A stretch of 64,000 nt of DNA from Butyricimonas sp. Marseille-P3923 (GTDB taxonomy: Bacteria > Bacteroidota > Bacteroidia > Bacteroidales > Marinifilaceae), in assembly GCF_900184685.1 (NCBI RefSeq), contig NZ_FXXL01000007.1, positions 868,001 to 932,000 on the forward strand. Reading direction: 5' to 3'. The notes under the pieces are model-generated. The model saw only the letters and a list, made by a program, of their open reading frames with translations. It made no database searches and was not told where the DNA came from. Made by a program: the position numbers and the translations under genes. This document shows positions 25,516 to 34,631 of this stretch, one piece after another. The stretch's first letter is position 1. Each line of letters opens with the position of its first letter.

Positions 25516-26589
25516 ATGCCTAAGAATAAAAATGCGGAATATAGGTTTATGGTTTTAGACCGATGCTTTAGCGATTATCACCATAAATATAATATTGAAG
25601 ACTTGCTGGAAAAAGTCAACGATAAACTTTATGATGCTAATGGTTGTAAGTCCATGATTTTGGAACGTCAGCTGCGTGGTGATTTTAGTGCTATTCGCAA
25701 AATGCTTCCAGATGGAGTTTACCTTGATGCTATTCCGTATGATGGTAAGAAATGCTACTATCGTTATTCAGAACCAGATTTTTCTATTTACAAAAATGAA
25801 CTTTCTGTTTCAGAGGTACAGAATCTTCGCTCTACCATAGAAATGTTAGGAAAATACAGGGGTTTGCCTTCAAACGGATGGCTGGAAGAAGTCATCTCTA
25901 ATCTTGAAATCAGATTTGGTGTCAAAAACAACGCTGAAAATCTTGTTTCATTTGGACAAAATGAACAATTAAAAGGATTAGAATATCTTTCTGACATTAT
26001 TGATGCTACAATCAACCACCAACCGTTGGAAATTGAATATATATCTGTCAATGGAAACTATCATCAGCACACATTGCATCCCTATTTCGTAAAGCAGTAC
26101 AATGGTAGATGGTATCTGTTTGGTTTAGATGAAAAGGAAGAACGAATTAAAAATCTAGCTTTCGACAGAATCAAAAGTCTTGCATTAAGTACGTATATAT
26201 TTCGTAAAAATGAAATTGTTGATTTCAATTCCTATTTTGATAATGTGGTTGGGGTCACAGTGCCATATGATGCAAAATTAGAAGAATTTCAATTAAAATT
26301 CTCTCCGCATCGTTTTAAATATGTAACCTCCAAGCCGATTCATAAATCGCAAAAAACGGTAAGCGAAAAAGACTGTGTCATTTCTCTTACCCTATATCAC
26401 ACTTTGGAATTAGAACAGCAGATTTTTTCATTCGGACCAGATGTTGAAGTCCTATCTCCAGCCTGGTTTAGGGATGAATTTGGCAAAAAAATCTATGATT
26501 GTATGAAAAAATATTCATCTATGCAGAATCACTGCACAGATAAAGGCGAACTTGGTAGCCGTAATCAAGCAATAGACGTTAAACTTTAA
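25516..26589 (+). CDS. WYL-domain transcriptional regulator
   Basis: A 357-residue protein. The N-terminal 80 residues look like a winged helix (FMVLDRCFSDYHHKYNIEDLLEKVNDKL, SMILERQLRGDFSAIRKML). A WYL domain follows, with the core QYNGRWYLFGLDEKEERIKNLAFDRI. The C-terminal part (VPYDAKLEEFQLKFSPHRFKYV, EVLSPAWFRDEFG) fits the WCX extension. WYL proteins of the BrxR and CapW group repress phage-defence operons and are thought to sense nucleic acid ligands. By position it controls the restriction operon, and possibly the CBASS genes 8 kb downstream; both are inference. Confidence 0.82.
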   Translation: MPKNKNAEYRFMVLDRCFSDYHHKYNIEDLLEKVNDKLYDANGCKSMILERQLRGDFSAIRKMLPDGVYLDAIPYDGKKCYYRYSEPDFSIYKNELSVSEVQNLRSTIEMLGKYRGLPSNGWLEEVISNLEIRFGVKNNAENLVSFGQNEQLKGLEYLSDIIDATINHQPLEIEYISVNGNYHQHTLHPYFVKQYNGRWYLFGLDEKEERIKNLAFDRIKSLALSTYIFRKNEIVDFNSYFDNVVGVTVPYDAKLEEFQLKFSPHRFKYVTSKPIHKSQKTVSEKDCVISLTLYHTLELEQQIFSFGPDVEVLSPAWFRDEFGKKIYDCMKKYSSMQNHCTDKGELGSRNQAIDVKL

Positions 26590-26603
26590 TTTAGCTAGAC
26601 ATA

Positions 26604-28391
26604 ATGCAGTGCGTTAATATGAACAATAATATACAGCAACAAACAACGATTAATATTCAAGAGAAAGCAAACCTTATCTGGGCTATAGCAGATAAGTTAG
26701 TAGGTGTTTATAAGCCTCACGAGTACGGTAATGTCATTCTTCCAATGTGCGTTATCAAACGCTTTGAAGACACTCTTGCTCCTACCAAGCAGGCTGTCCT
26801 TGATACAAATGCCAAGCTTGACAAAGATGGTATTGTGGTGAAAAAGGGTTTTTTGGAGACAACTGCCGGCCAGCAATTCTATAACCTTTCTCCGTTCACA
26901 TTTCAAAGCCTGCTGAACGATCCTGAGAATATCAAAGAGAACTTTGAATCATATCTCAATCATTTCTCTGAAAATGTAATTGACATCATACATCGTATGG
27001 ACTTCGACCGTGAACTCCAAAAGATGGCTGATAACAATGTGCTGTACCTTGTCATTAAAGAGTTCTGTACCGCCAAAGCCTATCTTGGAGCCGATGTGGT
27101 GACCAGTGTGGATATGGGTTACATCTTCGAAGAGCTTGTGCGCAAATTCTCTGAAAGCTATGACGAACAGGCAGGAGCACACTTTACCGCCCGCGACATT
27201 ATCTACCTCATGGCAGAACTGCTTGTCGGCAACGATGAACAGAAGTTGGAGCGTGAAGGTATTACTGCCTCTATCTATGATATGGCGATGGGTACAAGCC
27301 AGATGCTGGGTTGCCTTACCGAACGTTTTCTGAAGATTGACCCGGAAGCGGAGATTACAAGCTACGGGCAGGAGTTGAACAACCAAACCTTTGCCATTGC
27401 CAAAGCCGATACGCTTATCAAGGGTGGCAATGCCGACAATATGCGTCAGGGAGATACCCTTGGGGACGACAAGTTCTCCGGTTATAAGTTTGACTATATC
27501 ATTTCAAATCCACCTTTTGGTATAGAATGGAAAACCTCGAAGAAGGCTGTAGAGGATGAATATACATTGGGTGAAGCAGGTAGATTTGCACCCGGACTTC
27601 CTGCCATTGGCGATGGCCAGATGCTGTTCTTGCTAAATGGCATAGCCAAACTGAAAGAAGATGAGGGTAGAATGGCAATCATTCAGAACGGCAGCAGTCT
27701 TTTCAAAGGGGATGCTGGTAGCGGCGAGAGTGAGATCCGGGGCTATCTCTTGGAAAACGACTGGCTGGAGGCCATTGTACAGTTGCCTAATGACCTCTTT
27801 TACAATACAGGTATTGCTACATATATTTGGCTTATCACCAAGAACAAAAGTGAAGAACGTCAAGGTAAAGTCCAGCTTATAGATGCAAGCCAATGTTATG
27901 ACAAACGCCGGAAGAGTCTGGGAAATAAGCGTGTGGAGATAAGTGACAGCTGCCGAGAACTTATCATGGAGGCATACAAGGACTTTACAGATTGGGAATA
28001 CATAAGTGAAGATGGAACTTTGAAGGTTGAGAGCAAGATCTTGGACAACGGGTATTTTAAATACTCCAAATTGACCGTTGAACGTCCTTTGCTTGACGAA
28101 GAGACAGGAGAACCCATCTTGAAGAAAGGCAAACCGCAGCCGGATTCCAAGAAACGTGATACGGAGATTGTCCCTTGGACCGAGGATATTGAGGAATACA
28201 TGCAGAAGAATGTTCTTCCCTATGCCCCGGATGCCTGGATTGACGCAAAGAAGACCAAGATTGGTTATGAGATTCCCTTCACACGTGAGTTTTACAAATA
28301 TGTAGCTCCACGCAAGAGCGAAGAGATTTTTGCACATCTGAAGGAGTTGGAACAAAAGGAAGCTGAATTGATGGCTAAAATTTTGGGATAG
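26604..28391 (+). CDS. hsdM: Type I restriction-modification methyltransferase subunit HsdM
   Basis: A 595-residue N6-adenine methyltransferase. An N-terminal helical domain (LIWAIADKLVGVYKPHEYGNVI) is followed by the SAM-binding motif YDMAMGTSQMLG (about residues 225-236) and the catalytic NPPFG (302-306). The SAM motif differs from the usual DPACGTGGML; this variant is typical of one HsdM subfamily, so it should be active. With two HsdM and one HsdS it would methylate adenines in the host's target sites. Translation could also start at 26619. The gene lies 15 bases after the WYL gene and 3 bases before hsdS. Confidence 0.93.
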   Translation: MQCVNMNNNIQQQTTINIQEKANLIWAIADKLVGVYKPHEYGNVILPMCVIKRFEDTLAPTKQAVLDTNAKLDKDGIVVKKGFLETTAGQQFYNLSPFTFQSLLNDPENIKENFESYLNHFSENVIDIIHRMDFDRELQKMADNNVLYLVIKEFCTAKAYLGADVVTSVDMGYIFEELVRKFSESYDEQAGAHFTARDIIYLMAELLVGNDEQKLEREGITASIYDMAMGTSQMLGCLTERFLKIDPEAEITSYGQELNNQTFAIAKADTLIKGGNADNMRQGDTLGDDKFSGYKFDYIISNPPFGIEWKTSKKAVEDEYTLGEAGRFAPGLPAIGDGQMLFLLNGIAKLKEDEGRMAIIQNGSSLFKGDAGSGESEIRGYLLENDWLEAIVQLPNDLFYNTGIATYIWLITKNKSEERQGKVQLIDASQCYDKRRKSLGNKRVEISDSCRELIMEAYKDFTDWEYISEDGTLKVESKILDNGYFKYSKLTVERPLLDEETGEPILKKGKPQPDSKKRDTEIVPWTEDIEEYMQKNVLPYAPDAWIDAKKTKIGYEIPFTREFYKYVAPRKSEEIFAHLKELEQKEAELMAKILG

Positions 28392-28393
28392 CT

Positions 28394-29704
28394 ATGGCAA
28401 AGACTTACGATACATACAAAGATAGTGGAGTCGCTTGGATTGGAGAGATACCGGAGGGGTGGGGAATATTCATGCTCTCGACATATTTCTTTGAACATAA
28501 GAATAAAAATGCAGGCAATAAGGAAAATAACCTTTTGTCATTAAGTTATGGTGCAATAATAGATAAGGATATCAATACCAAAGAAGGACTTCTGCCCGAA
28601 TCTTTTGAAGGATATAATATAATTCAAAAAGATGATATAGTATTTCGTTTGACTGACTTACAGAATGATAAAAGAAGCCTTAGAACTGCTATATGTAAAC
28701 AGAGAGGAATAATAACTTCTGCATACACTACGATAAGAAGTAGAGGAAAAGTTTTTTCTGTGTTTTATAATTATTTCTTTCGAGCCTGTGATGAGTGCAA
28801 AGTTTTATACGGAATTGGTTCAGGTGTTAGGCAAAGTATGAATTTTGGTGATTTGGCAAAGCTGCAAGTTTGTGTTCCTCCTCTTCCTGAGCAAAAATCT
28901 ATCGCCTCTTTTCTCGACAAAAAATGTGAGGAGATTGACTTTTTGATTGCTTTGCAGGAAGAAATGATTGGGGAATTGCAGGCTTACAAACAGTCTGTAA
29001 TTACTGAGGCTGTCACCAAAGGACTTGACCCTAATGCAAAGATGAAAGACAGTGGTGTGGAATGGATTGGGGCAGTGCCGGAGGGGTGGAAGATAAAACC
29101 ACTAAAATCGCTTTACTATACGGAAAAGGGATTGAATATCACAAAAGAAAACTTAGTGGAGAGTGGAATTCCTGTGCTAAGTTATGGGCAAATACATAGT
29201 AAAGAAAACCTAGGAACTCAAATCAATGATGTCCTTTTAAAATATGTTCCAGACACATATCTTAATTCAGACCCAAAATGTTTGGTACAGAAAGGTTGTT
29301 TCCTCTTTGCAGACACTTCTGAAGATTATGAAGGATGTGGCAATGCTATATATGTTGATAGAGATATAACATTGTTTGCTGGTTATCATACAATTATTGC
29401 TCGTCCGATTATTGCTGGCGATTATAAATATCTCGCTTACCAGTTTTTAACTGATATATGGAGACAACAGATTCGTTCACATGTCTCCGGAATTAAAGTA
29501 TTTAGCGTTAATCAAAAACTTATAAAATCCACATCAGTTATACTACCAACAAGAGACGAGCAAACTGCCATTGTCACATACCTCGACACCAAGACCGCCC
29601 AAATAGACTCCTTGATTGCCATTAAGCGGGAGAAGATACAGGAGTTGAAGGACTACAAAAAGAGTATCATCTACGAGTATGTAACCGGCAAGAAAAAAGT
29701 TTAA
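28394..29704 (+). CDS. hsdS: Type I restriction-modification specificity subunit HsdS
   Basis: A 436-residue protein with two target-recognition domains, each opened by the same motif: KDSGVAWIGEIPEGW (about residues 11-25) and KDSGVEWIGAVPEGW (about 218-232). Each half ends in a conserved coiled-coil spacer (PLPEQKSIASFLDKKCEEIDFLIALQEE; TRDEQTAIVTYLDTKTAQIDSLIAIKREKIQELKDYKKS). It therefore recognises a bipartite site that the sequence does not reveal. No second hsdS copy or invertase lies nearby, so phase variation is not indicated. Confidence 0.93.
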   Translation: MAKTYDTYKDSGVAWIGEIPEGWGIFMLSTYFFEHKNKNAGNKENNLLSLSYGAIIDKDINTKEGLLPESFEGYNIIQKDDIVFRLTDLQNDKRSLRTAICKQRGIITSAYTTIRSRGKVFSVFYNYFFRACDECKVLYGIGSGVRQSMNFGDLAKLQVCVPPLPEQKSIASFLDKKCEEIDFLIALQEEMIGELQAYKQSVITEAVTKGLDPNAKMKDSGVEWIGAVPEGWKIKPLKSLYYTEKGLNITKENLVESGIPVLSYGQIHSKENLGTQINDVLLKYVPDTYLNSDPKCLVQKGCFLFADTSEDYEGCGNAIYVDRDITLFAGYHTIIARPIIAGDYKYLAYQFLTDIWRQQIRSHVSGIKVFSVNQKLIKSTSVILPTRDEQTAIVTYLDTKTAQIDSLIAIKREKIQELKDYKKSIIYEYVTGKKKV

Positions 29705-29707
29705 GTA

Positions 29708-30748
29708 ATGAATGCAGACAATAAAACCATCTTGCTGCAACTACTCAAGCAGCACAAAGAACTGGGAATATCAAATCAGATAGATTACGAAAAATTCTAT
29801 CTCTACTCCATTATTACCCATTCTACAGCTATTGAAGGCAGTACGGTGACAGAAGTGGAAGCCCAGCTCCTATTTGACGAGGGCATTACCGCAAAAGGTA
29901 AACCCATGGTTGAGCAGTTGATGAACCTTGACCTGAAAAATGCATACGAATATGGTCGGGAATGGATAAAGCGTCACGAAAACATCACGGTGGATTCTCT
30001 AATCACGCTTGCCTCTAAAGTTATGGCAAGAACAGGGGCTGAATATAATTCTTTGGGCGGTAATTTTGACGCTTCAAAAGGAGAATTGCGCAAACTGAAT
30101 GTTACTGCCGGAGCAGGTGGACGCTCTTATATGAACTGGATGAAAGTGCCTCAGAAACTGAAAGCATTTTGCAATGAACTTAATGCCCGCCGTAAAGCAC
30201 TTGATACTGGTGATATTGCTGCTATATACGAACTGAGTTTTTGGGCACATTATGAACTTGTCACCATTCATCCATGGGCAGATGGCAACGGCAGAACCAG
30301 CCGCCTGCTGATGAACCTTTTACAAATGGAATATGACGTGCTGCCCACAAAGGTACTCAAAGAAGATAAGGGGGAATATATACAAGTCCTGATCGATACA
30401 AGAGAAAATGAGGATATAGAAATATTCCTTAATTGCATGACCGAGTTGCATTGCACTCATTTGAAGCATGACATCGAACAGTATGTTAAGTCGGTAGAGG
30501 TGGTCGATAAAACAGACTTGACTAAGAAAATGGTTGATAAATGGTCGATAAAGCTATCCATTGCTGAGAAATTGGTCGATATTTTATTATTTATGGTCGA
30601 TAAAGACGAAATAAAGACCGAAACTATTGTCAGTGTTTTCGGCTTCACCGAAACAACAGCCAAACGTTATCTGCGTCAATTGACTGAATTCGGATATTTG
30701 GAAGCCCACGGAGGCAATAAAAACAGAACTTACTCTAAAAAAGATTAA
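29708..30748 (+). CDS. Fic-family protein inside the type I restriction operon
   Basis: A 346-residue Fic protein. The catalytic motif HPWADGNGRTSR is at residues 188-199, so AMP transfer to a target protein is expected. The N-terminal helix carries STAIEG (residues 39-44), the (S/T)xxxE(G/N) inhibitory motif, which places it among self-inhibited class II Fic proteins. A winged helix ends the protein (IVSVFGFTETTAKRYLRQLTEFGYLEA). It starts 4 bases after hsdS and ends 7 before hsdR. Fic genes next to type I systems recur in bacteria; the function there is not settled. Confidence 0.88.
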   Translation: MNADNKTILLQLLKQHKELGISNQIDYEKFYLYSIITHSTAIEGSTVTEVEAQLLFDEGITAKGKPMVEQLMNLDLKNAYEYGREWIKRHENITVDSLITLASKVMARTGAEYNSLGGNFDASKGELRKLNVTAGAGGRSYMNWMKVPQKLKAFCNELNARRKALDTGDIAAIYELSFWAHYELVTIHPWADGNGRTSRLLMNLLQMEYDVLPTKVLKEDKGEYIQVLIDTRENEDIEIFLNCMTELHCTHLKHDIEQYVKSVEVVDKTDLTKKMVDKWSIKLSIAEKLVDILLFMVDKDEIKTETIVSVFGFTETTAKRYLRQLTEFGYLEAHGGNKNRTYSKKD

Positions 30749-30755
30749 TTGTATT

Positions 30756-33700
30756 ATGGCACATACAGGTTTATACGAGAAGAACTTTGAAGCGGATATT
30801 GAACAATACCTGCTCACGGAAGGTGGATATATCAAAGGAAATCAAGCCACATATGACAAGGAAAAAGCCATTGACCTTGATACCTTGATTCGCTTTATCA
30901 AAGATTCCCAGCCGAAAGTTTGGGAAAAGTTTGAACGTAAATATGGTAATGGTGCAAAGGCACAATTGTATAAAACTATACAAGGTGACATCCTGAAGTA
31001 TGGGTTGATACATACGTTGCGCAATGGAGTGAACGACTTCGGCATTCCATTGAAACTCTGCTTCTTCGCTCCCACATCAACGCTTAATCCCGAACTGATC
31101 GAGAAGTACAATAAAAACATATTGGAGTGTACCCGCCAATTCGTGTACAGTAAGGATGTGAAGAACTCCATCGACATGGTGCTCTCTCTCAATGGTATTC
31201 CTATTGTGGCCATAGAATTGAAAAACCAGTTTACCAATCAAGACTTAAGTGACTCCATCGAGCAATGGAAGACAAATAGAAATCCGAAAGAACTGTTGTT
31301 CCACTTTGACAATCGTATTCTGGCTTATTTCGGCTGCGACCTGTATGAGGCTGCAATGGCAACCGAGTTGAAGGGTGAAAAAACATTCTTCATGCCTTTC
31401 AACCAAGGCAGCAATGGTGCCGGTAACGTGGGGGGTGCGGGCAATCCACAACATGATGATGACGAATATGTGACATCCTATCTATGGAAAGATGTATTGC
31501 GCCGCGATGTATTGTTGGCAATCCTCCAACGTTACATCATGCGTCAGGAAGAGGAAAAGATTGCCATTATCAAAGACAAGCACGGCAAGGAAAAAGAGGT
31601 GACAGACAAAAGCGTAAAGATTATTTTCCCTCGTTATCACCAACTGGATGTAGTGGAAAAACTTATTGCGGATACTGAGCATGAGGGGGCTGGCTGCAAT
31701 TACTTGATTCAGCACTCAGCCGGATCAGGCAAATCAAATTCCATTGCTTGGTTGACCTACCGGCTTTCTTCTCTGCACGACAAAGACAACAATCACATTT
31801 TTAAAGGTGTGTTTGTAGTAACAGACCGACGAGTGTTGAACAAACAACTTCAAGACACGATTCTCGGTTTTGAACATGTCGAGGGTACAGTAACAACTAT
31901 CACGGAAAAAGATGCAAATGCTAGTGAAAAGTTGCGTGATGCCATCAATTCAGAGAAAACAGGTATTGTCATTACTACGTTGCAACGCTTCCCTCAAATC
32001 TATGAGCAAATTACCTCGCATAGCGGTAATCGCTATGCCGTTGTGGTGGATGAAGCTCATTCAAGTCAAAGCGGTAAGAGTGCGGAAAAGCTGAAAGCAG
32101 CCTTGGCAGATACAGACGAGGCTCTGAGGGAACTTGCTGAATGGGAAGACAAGAGCGTAGAAGAATTGGAGAAAGAACAAGACAGACTGATGCTCGATCT
32201 GCTAAGTCAAGGCCATCATAATAACCTTTCTTTTTATGCTTTTACCGCCACTCCAAAACCCAAAACGCTTCAGACCTTCGGCATATTAGTGGAGAAAGGC
32301 GAAACCCCTGATAAGGATAAATATAAGGCATATCACAACTACTCCATGTTACAGGCTATTGAAGAAGGGTTTATCAAGGATGTGCTGAAAAACTATACTA
32401 CGTATCAAATTTCATACGAGATAGCACGCCAATCAGAGGACAACCCCGATTATGAAGAGACGCCTGCAACGATAGCATTGAAAGCGTTTCATGATAATCA
32501 TAAGGATACTATCAATAAGAAAACTGCTATTATTGTTGAGAAGTTCCGTGAAGTAACACTTCAAAACATGGCAGGAAGAGCCAAGGCGATGGTCGTTACA
32601 TCCAGCCGTGCCCACGCAGTCCGATACTTCTTTGCTGTTAAGGAGTATTGCAAGCAACATAAAATTACCGACATAACCCCGATGGTGGCTTTTTCTGGCA
32701 AGGTGGAATATAACGGTGTGGAATACACTGAGCCAAAACTCAATATAAGGGGCGATAATAAGAGTATCTCTGAAGATAAACTTCCGCTTTACTTTGCCAG
32801 TGACTTCTACAACATGCTGATTGTTGCGGATAAATATCAAACCGGATTTGACGAGCCGATGCTTCACACCATGTTCGTTGACAAGAAACTGAAAAATGTA
32901 AAAGCGGTGCAGACATTATCTCGTCTGAACCGCGCCAATCCATTGAAAGAAGATACATACGTGTTTGACTTCGTAAATAGCTCCGAAGAGATCAAAACTG
33001 CATTTGAGCCATTCTTTAAAGGTACAGAGTTAATCAACCCTGTCAATGTGAACTATGTATATCAATTCCACAAGGACATTGAGCTATACCATCTTTGGAC
33101 TACTGAAAACGAAGAAAAATTCTATGACCTGTTTGTTGCCACACAGGACAAGAAGAACAAGTCAAAACTGGGTGCATTATCCAATGAGCTAAAGCCAATT
33201 GTAGATAGATTCGAGGAACTAGATGAAGACACGCGTTTCACCGTACGGGGCAAGATTAAAAATTTCATTCGTTTCTACGCTTATATGGCGCAGATAGCCC
33301 GCACCTTTGATCGTTCGTTGATGAAGTCCTACATATTTGCCGATTACCTCTATCGTGTATTACCCAGAAATCCACGCGAAAGAGTTGATTTGGACAAGAA
33401 AGTACGTCTTGTCAACAATACTATCAAGGCAAAAGAAATGACACATATAACCCTTGATGGTGACAAGCCGGAGATAAAGGGAGAGAATCCTGGAGCATCT
33501 CATAAACCGGAAGATACTCGTGATTTGCTGGATAACATTATTGCCAAGGTGAATATTATGTTCCGTGGTGAATTCTCAGAAGCAGACCAGGTAATGGTGG
33601 AAGGTATCTTTGACCTGATACAGAAATCTGCAACGAAAAAAATGCAGAAACAAGCTATAGGTAACGATGAGAATCAATTTGTAGAGAGCATCTTCCCGGA

Positions 33701-34532
33701 TATTTTCAGTAAAGCAGCTCAGCAGTGCTATACGACACAGACCGATGCTTACCGTAAATTGTTTGAAAATCAGGAGTTCTATCAGACTCTGATGCAGCAG
33801 ATGGGACATGCCATATATGAACGTTATCGCGAACAAGAGGAAAAAGCCTATACCATAGCGAATCTGCAAAGTAAAATGATTCCTTTAATCCGGGAGGAAT
33901 TTGTTGGAATGGCAGGAACCAGCAGAACAGTTGAAGAGGCATTCATTTGGATGATAAAGGTGATTAAAGTATTCAGCATTAGCAAATATAATGGTTTGGC
34001 TGATACAATACTCAATGCTATGTTCAAACTTTATTGTAGTCCGAATACCCTTACTTTGGCAGAGAAACGCATTTATCTTAAGACCCTTGTAACAGGGTAT
34101 GAATCATACTTAAAAAAGCTTCATTTCCTTATCAAAGACAAAGAGGTTACTGATAAAAATGGTGAAGTTGAATATGCGGCTCTGAGTAATGCTTTGTATT
34201 GTATGCAATTAAACAAACTGCAATATAGTGACAAACCTATTGACCAGAAGTTTGCACAGTATATTGATATTCTTGTAAACTTACGAAACGAAGAAAACCA
34301 CCAAGCTAAGAGTCTTGAAGCAAAAGAGGTTCAATTAGGGATTCACGTTGTGACCACTATGTTTATGTATGTGACATTTAAAAACATAACAGAGCTCGAA
34401 ATGGTAGAAGATAAGTTTAATATCAAACATATTGATAAGCAGCCTAAAACATATACCATAATGGAAGAAGAGGCTGATAGTCGTATGGTAGCAGAGAGGG
34501 CTTCTGAGTATTCTTCAAAAGGAAGCAATTAG
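30756..34532 (+). CDS. hsdR: Type I restriction endonuclease subunit HsdR
   Basis: A 1258-residue restriction subunit. The N-terminal PD-(D/E)XK nuclease has D140, E154 and K156 (SIDMVLSLNG, IVAIELKNQ). The SF2 translocase has Walker A HSAGSGKS (residues 320-327), DEAH (432-435) and later motifs FTATPKPKT, ADKYQTGFDEP and TLSRLNRA. The C-terminal 300 residues are helical and bind the methylase core. It would cut unmethylated foreign DNA after ATP-driven translocation. The frame is intact. It is the last gene of the hsd operon before a 99-base gap to the CBASS genes. Confidence 0.94.
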   Translation: MAHTGLYEKNFEADIEQYLLTEGGYIKGNQATYDKEKAIDLDTLIRFIKDSQPKVWEKFERKYGNGAKAQLYKTIQGDILKYGLIHTLRNGVNDFGIPLKLCFFAPTSTLNPELIEKYNKNILECTRQFVYSKDVKNSIDMVLSLNGIPIVAIELKNQFTNQDLSDSIEQWKTNRNPKELLFHFDNRILAYFGCDLYEAAMATELKGEKTFFMPFNQGSNGAGNVGGAGNPQHDDDEYVTSYLWKDVLRRDVLLAILQRYIMRQEEEKIAIIKDKHGKEKEVTDKSVKIIFPRYHQLDVVEKLIADTEHEGAGCNYLIQHSAGSGKSNSIAWLTYRLSSLHDKDNNHIFKGVFVVTDRRVLNKQLQDTILGFEHVEGTVTTITEKDANASEKLRDAINSEKTGIVITTLQRFPQIYEQITSHSGNRYAVVVDEAHSSQSGKSAEKLKAALADTDEALRELAEWEDKSVEELEKEQDRLMLDLLSQGHHNNLSFYAFTATPKPKTLQTFGILVEKGETPDKDKYKAYHNYSMLQAIEEGFIKDVLKNYTTYQISYEIARQSEDNPDYEETPATIALKAFHDNHKDTINKKTAIIVEKFREVTLQNMAGRAKAMVVTSSRAHAVRYFFAVKEYCKQHKITDITPMVAFSGKVEYNGVEYTEPKLNIRGDNKSISEDKLPLYFASDFYNMLIVADKYQTGFDEPMLHTMFVDKKLKNVKAVQTLSRLNRANPLKEDTYVFDFVNSSEEIKTAFEPFFKGTELINPVNVNYVYQFHKDIELYHLWTTENEEKFYDLFVATQDKKNKSKLGALSNELKPIVDRFEELDEDTRFTVRGKIKNFIRFYAYMAQIARTFDRSLMKSYIFADYLYRVLPRNPRERVDLDKKVRLVNNTIKAKEMTHITLDGDKPEIKGENPGASHKPEDTRDLLDNIIAKVNIMFRGEFSEADQVMVEGIFDLIQKSATKKMQKQAIGNDENQFVESIFPDIFSKAAQQCYTTQTDAYRKLFENQEFYQTLMQQMGHAIYERYREQEEKAYTIANLQSKMIPLIREEFVGMAGTSRTVEEAFIWMIKVIKVFSISKYNGLADTILNAMFKLYCSPNTLTLAEKRIYLKTLVTGYESYLKKLHFLIKDKEVTDKNGEVEYAALSNALYCMQLNKLQYSDKPIDQKFAQYIDILVNLRNEENHQAKSLEAKEVQLGIHVVTTMFMYVTFKNITELEMVEDKFNIKHIDKQPKTYTIMEEEADSRMVAERASEYSSKGSN

Positions 34533-34586
34533 ATGCGATTTTTCAACTTTAAATTTGTTATGCAAAAAGGCTACATAGATGCGTAT

Positions 34587-34594
34587 TAATTTTG
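34587..34594 (+). promoter_or_regulatory. -7 element upstream of the CBASS genes
   Basis: TAATTTTG matches TAnnTTTG, 38 bases before the CD-NTase start. The only TTTG upstream is 29 bases away, so the promoter is incomplete but would allow separate expression from hsdR. Confidence 0.4.
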
Positions 34595-34631
34595 TGGCTA
34601 TAAATCAAGTTTAACCATTAAAAGTGTAATT

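Noticed and set aside
28394-29704. Phase-variable hsdS locus
   Set aside because: There is only one hsdS, with no inverted partial copies and no invertase nearby. The integrase is 14 kb away and looks like an element integrase.
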